From assembly GCA_002694065.1 (NCBI GenBank), contig NZKZ01000023.1, positions 1-8,902 of the forward strand: a DNA stretch of 8,902 nt. The letters are read 5' to 3'. This stretch comes from Acidiferrobacter sp. (GTDB lineage: Bacteria; Pseudomonadota; Gammaproteobacteria; Arenicellales; UBA868). The notes under the pieces were generated by a model. The model did not search any database, was not told where the DNA came from, and saw nothing but the letters and a program-made list of their open reading frames with translations. Every line of letters begins with the position of its first letter. Within the stretch, counting starts at the first letter, position 1. Positions 7,039-8,902 of the stretch are shown piece by piece. The position numbers and the translations under genes were made by a program.

Positions 7039-7188
7039 AACTGTTCTGGTGCAGGACGCAGTGATCGTTTTGGAGTCGCCAGCAAGGTTGGCTACTCAGC
7101 AATGGGGTTGAGAATCTGATGCGAATCGCGGGAGACAGCAGCGCGTATGTTAGCCCAAACGCTTATGCGCCGAAAGAGAGCGTGGGTC
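7039..7188. other. Intergenic region with an imperfect hairpin, no gene
   Basis: This 150-nt gap lies upstream of the methyltransferase gene and downstream of the kinase gene. I see no convincing promoter pair. The clearest structure is an imperfect inverted repeat at 7141-7170. GCGCGTA pairs with TATGCGC with one G-T wobble, and an inner GTT/AAC encloses AGCCCA. It lacks a T tract on either strand, so it is not a standard intrinsic terminator, but it could stabilise the kinase transcript's 3' end. Confidence 0.3.
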
Positions 7189-8349
7189 TTAAAGGGGAGA
7201 GGCCTTGAGGACCGCCGCTGAGATCAACGAGTACATCCGAGTCATCATGATGCCCCCCTCTGCTTCGTTGACGACGATAGGAACACCATTCGTTTCGGCT
7301 TCGGAAACGAGCAGTGTCTGCAGGTCCCATATTGCTTCGATATTATCGAGATAGTGCTTCCTCCCGCGCCTGGGAGCGGAAATCGCGCGGCCTCTGAAAA
7401 AAGCCTTGAGGGTCCTTTCACGGTCTGCAGCGATCAGCAAAGGCACCACGATGGCATCGGGCGGCAGGGTAAAGTCCTTGATGATCGAAGGCCTGACGTG
7501 TACACCCTCAACGATCGTAGAGAACTGCTCGCGTTGTGAGCGAGCCAGCAGCGCATGGAGTGCCACTTCAATTTCGTCTGCCTGTCGGTTGAAGCCCGTG
7601 CTCAATGTCTCGATGGTATAGCTGTTCGATGGAGGACTGTTTACCGCTTTCCATGCTTCGAAACTTGAGTAGTGCAGTTCTGGTGCGATCTCAGGAGGAC
7701 GTAAAGAGCGCATGACTTCCCGGAACATATCGGTAGAGGCGGTTCGTGAGATATTGAGTCGGCTCGCAAGCAACGAGGCTGCATGGCTTTTGCCCACTCC
7801 GGGTGTCCCGCCGATAAGAATGACGAGCGTCCGGTTGGATTGTCGCAGCCGGTGCCAGGCGTCAAGATAATCGGCAAACAGTTCTCCCGCTTCGCGCTTC
7901 ACCATCTCGCAGGCGAGTTCGTGCAGCGCCTGCCGATCAATGCCCTGGGAATAGTCCCGGGTCAGTCGATCATGGGTATCCCGGACGAGGCGTTCAGAGA
8001 GGCTTTCCGGTATTCCGCAGATCTCTAGACGATGCCGAAATATGGTGCGGGAGAACCACATCCTGTCCCGATCCTTTTCATTGATCCGAATCCAGGCGGG
8101 ACCGGCCTTGGTGAGTCGATAGCGCTCGACCATGTCAGGTCCGGATGCTTCAAGCAGGATGCTACAAACTGCTTCAGTAATATCGTCGGAGGTAACGTCC
8201 TCTTTGGCTGCCAACTGGTTTCTGACCGCTGACGCGATCTCGTAGGCCTCACTGAAGGTCAGGCCTACTTTCTGCAAAGAGCGTGTCAGGACGCCGCGCA
8301 GGAAAGGTGCTGACTCCCCATCAGGATGGATGACGTTCAGTCGGGACAC
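7189..8349 (-). CDS. 2-phosphoglycerate kinase-like P-loop kinase with two ATP-cone-like modules
   Basis: Residues are numbered from the longest ORF, whose ATG is at 8526 (445 aa). The C-terminal half is a P-loop kinase: Walker A GGTPGVGKSH (239-248), TASTDMFREVMR (262-273), and IVEGVHVRPS (338-347) as the Walker B strand. The STD-x-REVMR pattern and IVEGVH match archaeal 2-phosphoglycerate kinases, which make 2,3-bisphosphoglycerate for cyclic 2,3-diphosphoglycerate. Residues about 60-138 look like an ATP-cone, and about 155-228 look like a second copy. ATP-cones sense nucleotides allosterically. I prefer the GTG at 8349 (386 aa). Sequence upstream of it has about half GC-ending codons against about two thirds just after it (hand count), shows no domain, and overlaps a + strand TATAAT. 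ATG at 8487 and ATG at 8526 are alternatives; the latter overlaps the oxidase start. The true substrate in a bacterium is unknown. Confidence 0.8.
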   Translation of the reverse strand: MSRLNVIHPDGESAPFLRGVLTRSLQKVGLTFSEAYEIASAVRNQLAAKEDVTSDDITEAVCSILLEASGPDMVERYRLTKAGPAWIRINEKDRDRMWFSRTIFRHRLEICGIPESLSERLVRDTHDRLTRDYSQGIDRQALHELACEMVKREAGELFADYLDAWHRLRQSNRTLVILIGGTPGVGKSHAASLLASRLNISRTASTDMFREVMRSLRPPEIAPELHYSSFEAWKAVNSPPSNSYTIETLSTGFNRQADEIEVALHALLARSQREQFSTIVEGVHVRPSIIKDFTLPPDAIVVPLLIAADRERTLKAFFRGRAISAPRRGRKHYLDNIEAIWDLQTLLVSEAETNGVPIVVNEAEGGIMMTRMYSLISAAVLKASPL

Positions 8350-8455
8350 GCGGCACTGCTCTGGTTTGAAAGTAATGAATTGCGGGAGATAACCCAACGA
8401 TACTAACAGAGAAGGAAAAATCCGGCTGGGACCCGTGAAAGATATCCGAGCGGGA

Positions 8456-8461
8456 TATAAT
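8456..8461 (+). promoter_or_regulatory. Probable -10 element (TATAAT) for the FAD-linked oxidase gene
   Basis: A perfect TATAAT lies 31 nt before the GTG start at 8493, which would give a leader of roughly 25 nt. No strong -35 is found; the closest is GTGAAA at 8435-8440 with a short 15-nt spacer. There is no TGn extension. A divergent promoter for the kinase may lie in the same region; TTGGGT with TACTTT at 17-nt spacing on the minus strand is only a weak candidate. Confidence 0.45.
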
Positions 8462-8492
8462 GACCGCAAAGCGTTTTCACTGAACATTATCC

Positions 8493-8902
8493 GTGACTGA
8501 TCAGGCTCCAATCCAAGTTTCGGCATCGGCAGTGGCCGAGGTCGTCTCTCACCTTGAGGCGCAGTTTGGTGAACGGCTTTCCAAGACGGCGGCGATCCGG
8601 GAACGCTTCGGTAAGGACGAATCCTTTCACGCCAGTGTCCCCCCGGACGCTGTAGTGACCCCCAAATCCACGGAAGAGGTCAGCCAGATCGTAAAACTCT
8701 GTGCGGCGCATCGGGTACCTGTGATTCCCTACGGAACCGGCACGGCCCTTGAGGGGCATGTTGCCGCGCTGTATGGCGGCATCTCCATCAATATGCAGGA
8801 GATGAATGACGTCATTGAGGTCCATGATGAAGATCTTGATGTGGTGGTTCAGCCGGGGGTCACCCGCAAGCAACTGAACCAGTACCTGCATGACCGCGGG
8901 CT
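8493..8902 (+). CDS. FAD-linked oxidase, GlcD/D-lactate dehydrogenase type (3' partial)
   Basis: This is the first ~136 residues of an FAD-binding PCMH-type flavoenzyme. After an N-terminal helix region, RERFGKDESFHASVPPDAVV leads into STEEVSQIVKLC, then PVIPYGTGTALEGHVAAL, the pyrophosphate-binding loop of the FAD domain. The MNDVIEV, DLDVVVQPGV and TRKQLNQYLHDRG segments follow. GTGTxLEGHV and VQPGVTRxxLN are typical of LDHD-type D-lactate (D-2-hydroxyacid) dehydrogenases and the related glycolate oxidase subunit GlcD; glycolate oxidase is the main alternative. The frame is closed by TGA at 8481-8483, so the start lies after it. GTG at 8493 is chosen; a GTG at 8532 is possible. Neither has a clear Shine-Dalgarno. 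The gene runs off the window and diverges from the kinase. A long antisense ORF over this region is a shadow. Confidence 0.88.
   Translation, partial: MTDQAPIQVSASAVAEVVSHLEAQFGERLSKTAAIRERFGKDESFHASVPPDAVVTPKSTEEVSQIVKLCAAHRVPVIPYGTGTALEGHVAALYGGISINMQEMNDVIEVHDEDLDVVVQPGVTRKQLNQYLHDRG

Noticed and set aside
7119..7208. A 29-codon ORF on the + strand in the methyltransferase-kinase gap.
   Set aside because: It has no ribosome-binding site, overlaps the 3' end of the kinase gene and shows no domain or conserved feature.
7189..8349. Reading the P-loop kinase as a zeta-type toxin.
   Set aside because: The STD-x-REVMR pattern, the IVEGVH strand and the ATP-cone-like N-terminus fit 2-phosphoglycerate kinase better, and no antitoxin-sized partner is adjacent.
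8487..8891. A 134-residue open frame on the minus strand opposite the oxidase gene.
   Set aside because: It lies wholly antisense to a strongly conserved flavoenzyme frame and shows no recognisable domain; it is a codon-bias shadow.
1..8902. Search for tRNA, rRNA, CRISPR repeats, transposase genes, terminal inverted repeats, toxin-antitoxin pairs or defence genes.
   Set aside because: None seen. All sizeable intervals are occupied by ordinary metabolic or envelope genes, and no regularly spaced repeats were found by eye.

Overview
The window looks like an ordinary, densely packed stretch of a Gram-negative, probably gammaproteobacterial, chromosome. It has moderately high GC, short intergenic gaps, a lipoprotein signal, an AsmA-like envelope protein and families typical of Proteobacteria. 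I see no tRNA, rRNA, CRISPR array, insertion sequence or phage gene. The genus cannot be read from this sequence.

Layout: (1) 1-464 (+) is the C-terminal part of an alpha/beta hydrolase of the acyl-protein thioesterase/carboxylesterase family, cut by the window edge. (2) 3674 down to 467 (-) is a three-gene run: a large AsmA-like membrane-anchored periplasmic protein, an inositol-monophosphatase-fold enzyme most like histidinol-phosphatase HisN, and a small exported TPR protein. The gaps are 11 nt and an ATGA overlap. This run meets the hydrolase gene tail to tail, with only 2 nt between the stop codons. (3) 3675-3779 is a divergent intergenic region. (4) 3780-6176 (+) holds a phospholipase D-superfamily lipoprotein of the cardiolipin synthase type, then an atypical short-chain dehydrogenase/reductase (SDR). 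(5) 6184-7038 (-) is a class I SAM-dependent methyltransferase, tail to tail with the SDR gene. (6) 7039-7188 is a gap with an imperfect hairpin but no gene. (7) 7189 to about 8349 (-) is a P-loop kinase resembling archaeal 2-phosphoglycerate kinase, preceded by what look like two tandem ATP-cone modules. (8) 8350-8492 probably serves as a divergent promoter region, with a perfect TATAAT on the + strand. (9) 8493-8902 (+) is the N-terminal part of an FAD-linked oxidase of the GlcD/D-lactate dehydrogenase type, cut by the window edge.

Two themes stand out. One is envelope lipid: a cardiolipin-synthase-like lipoprotein diverges from an AsmA-like protein, a family linked to lipid transport between membranes. 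The other is small-acid carbon metabolism: the 2-phosphoglycerate-kinase-like protein diverges from a 2-hydroxyacid dehydrogenase. Both functional links are inferred from gene position only.

Nothing here is an obvious new defence or mobile system. The most unusual points are the kinase with its apparent tandem ATP-cones, the SDR that lacks the catalytic YxxxK, and a dnaX-type slippery heptamer in frame inside the AsmA-like gene.
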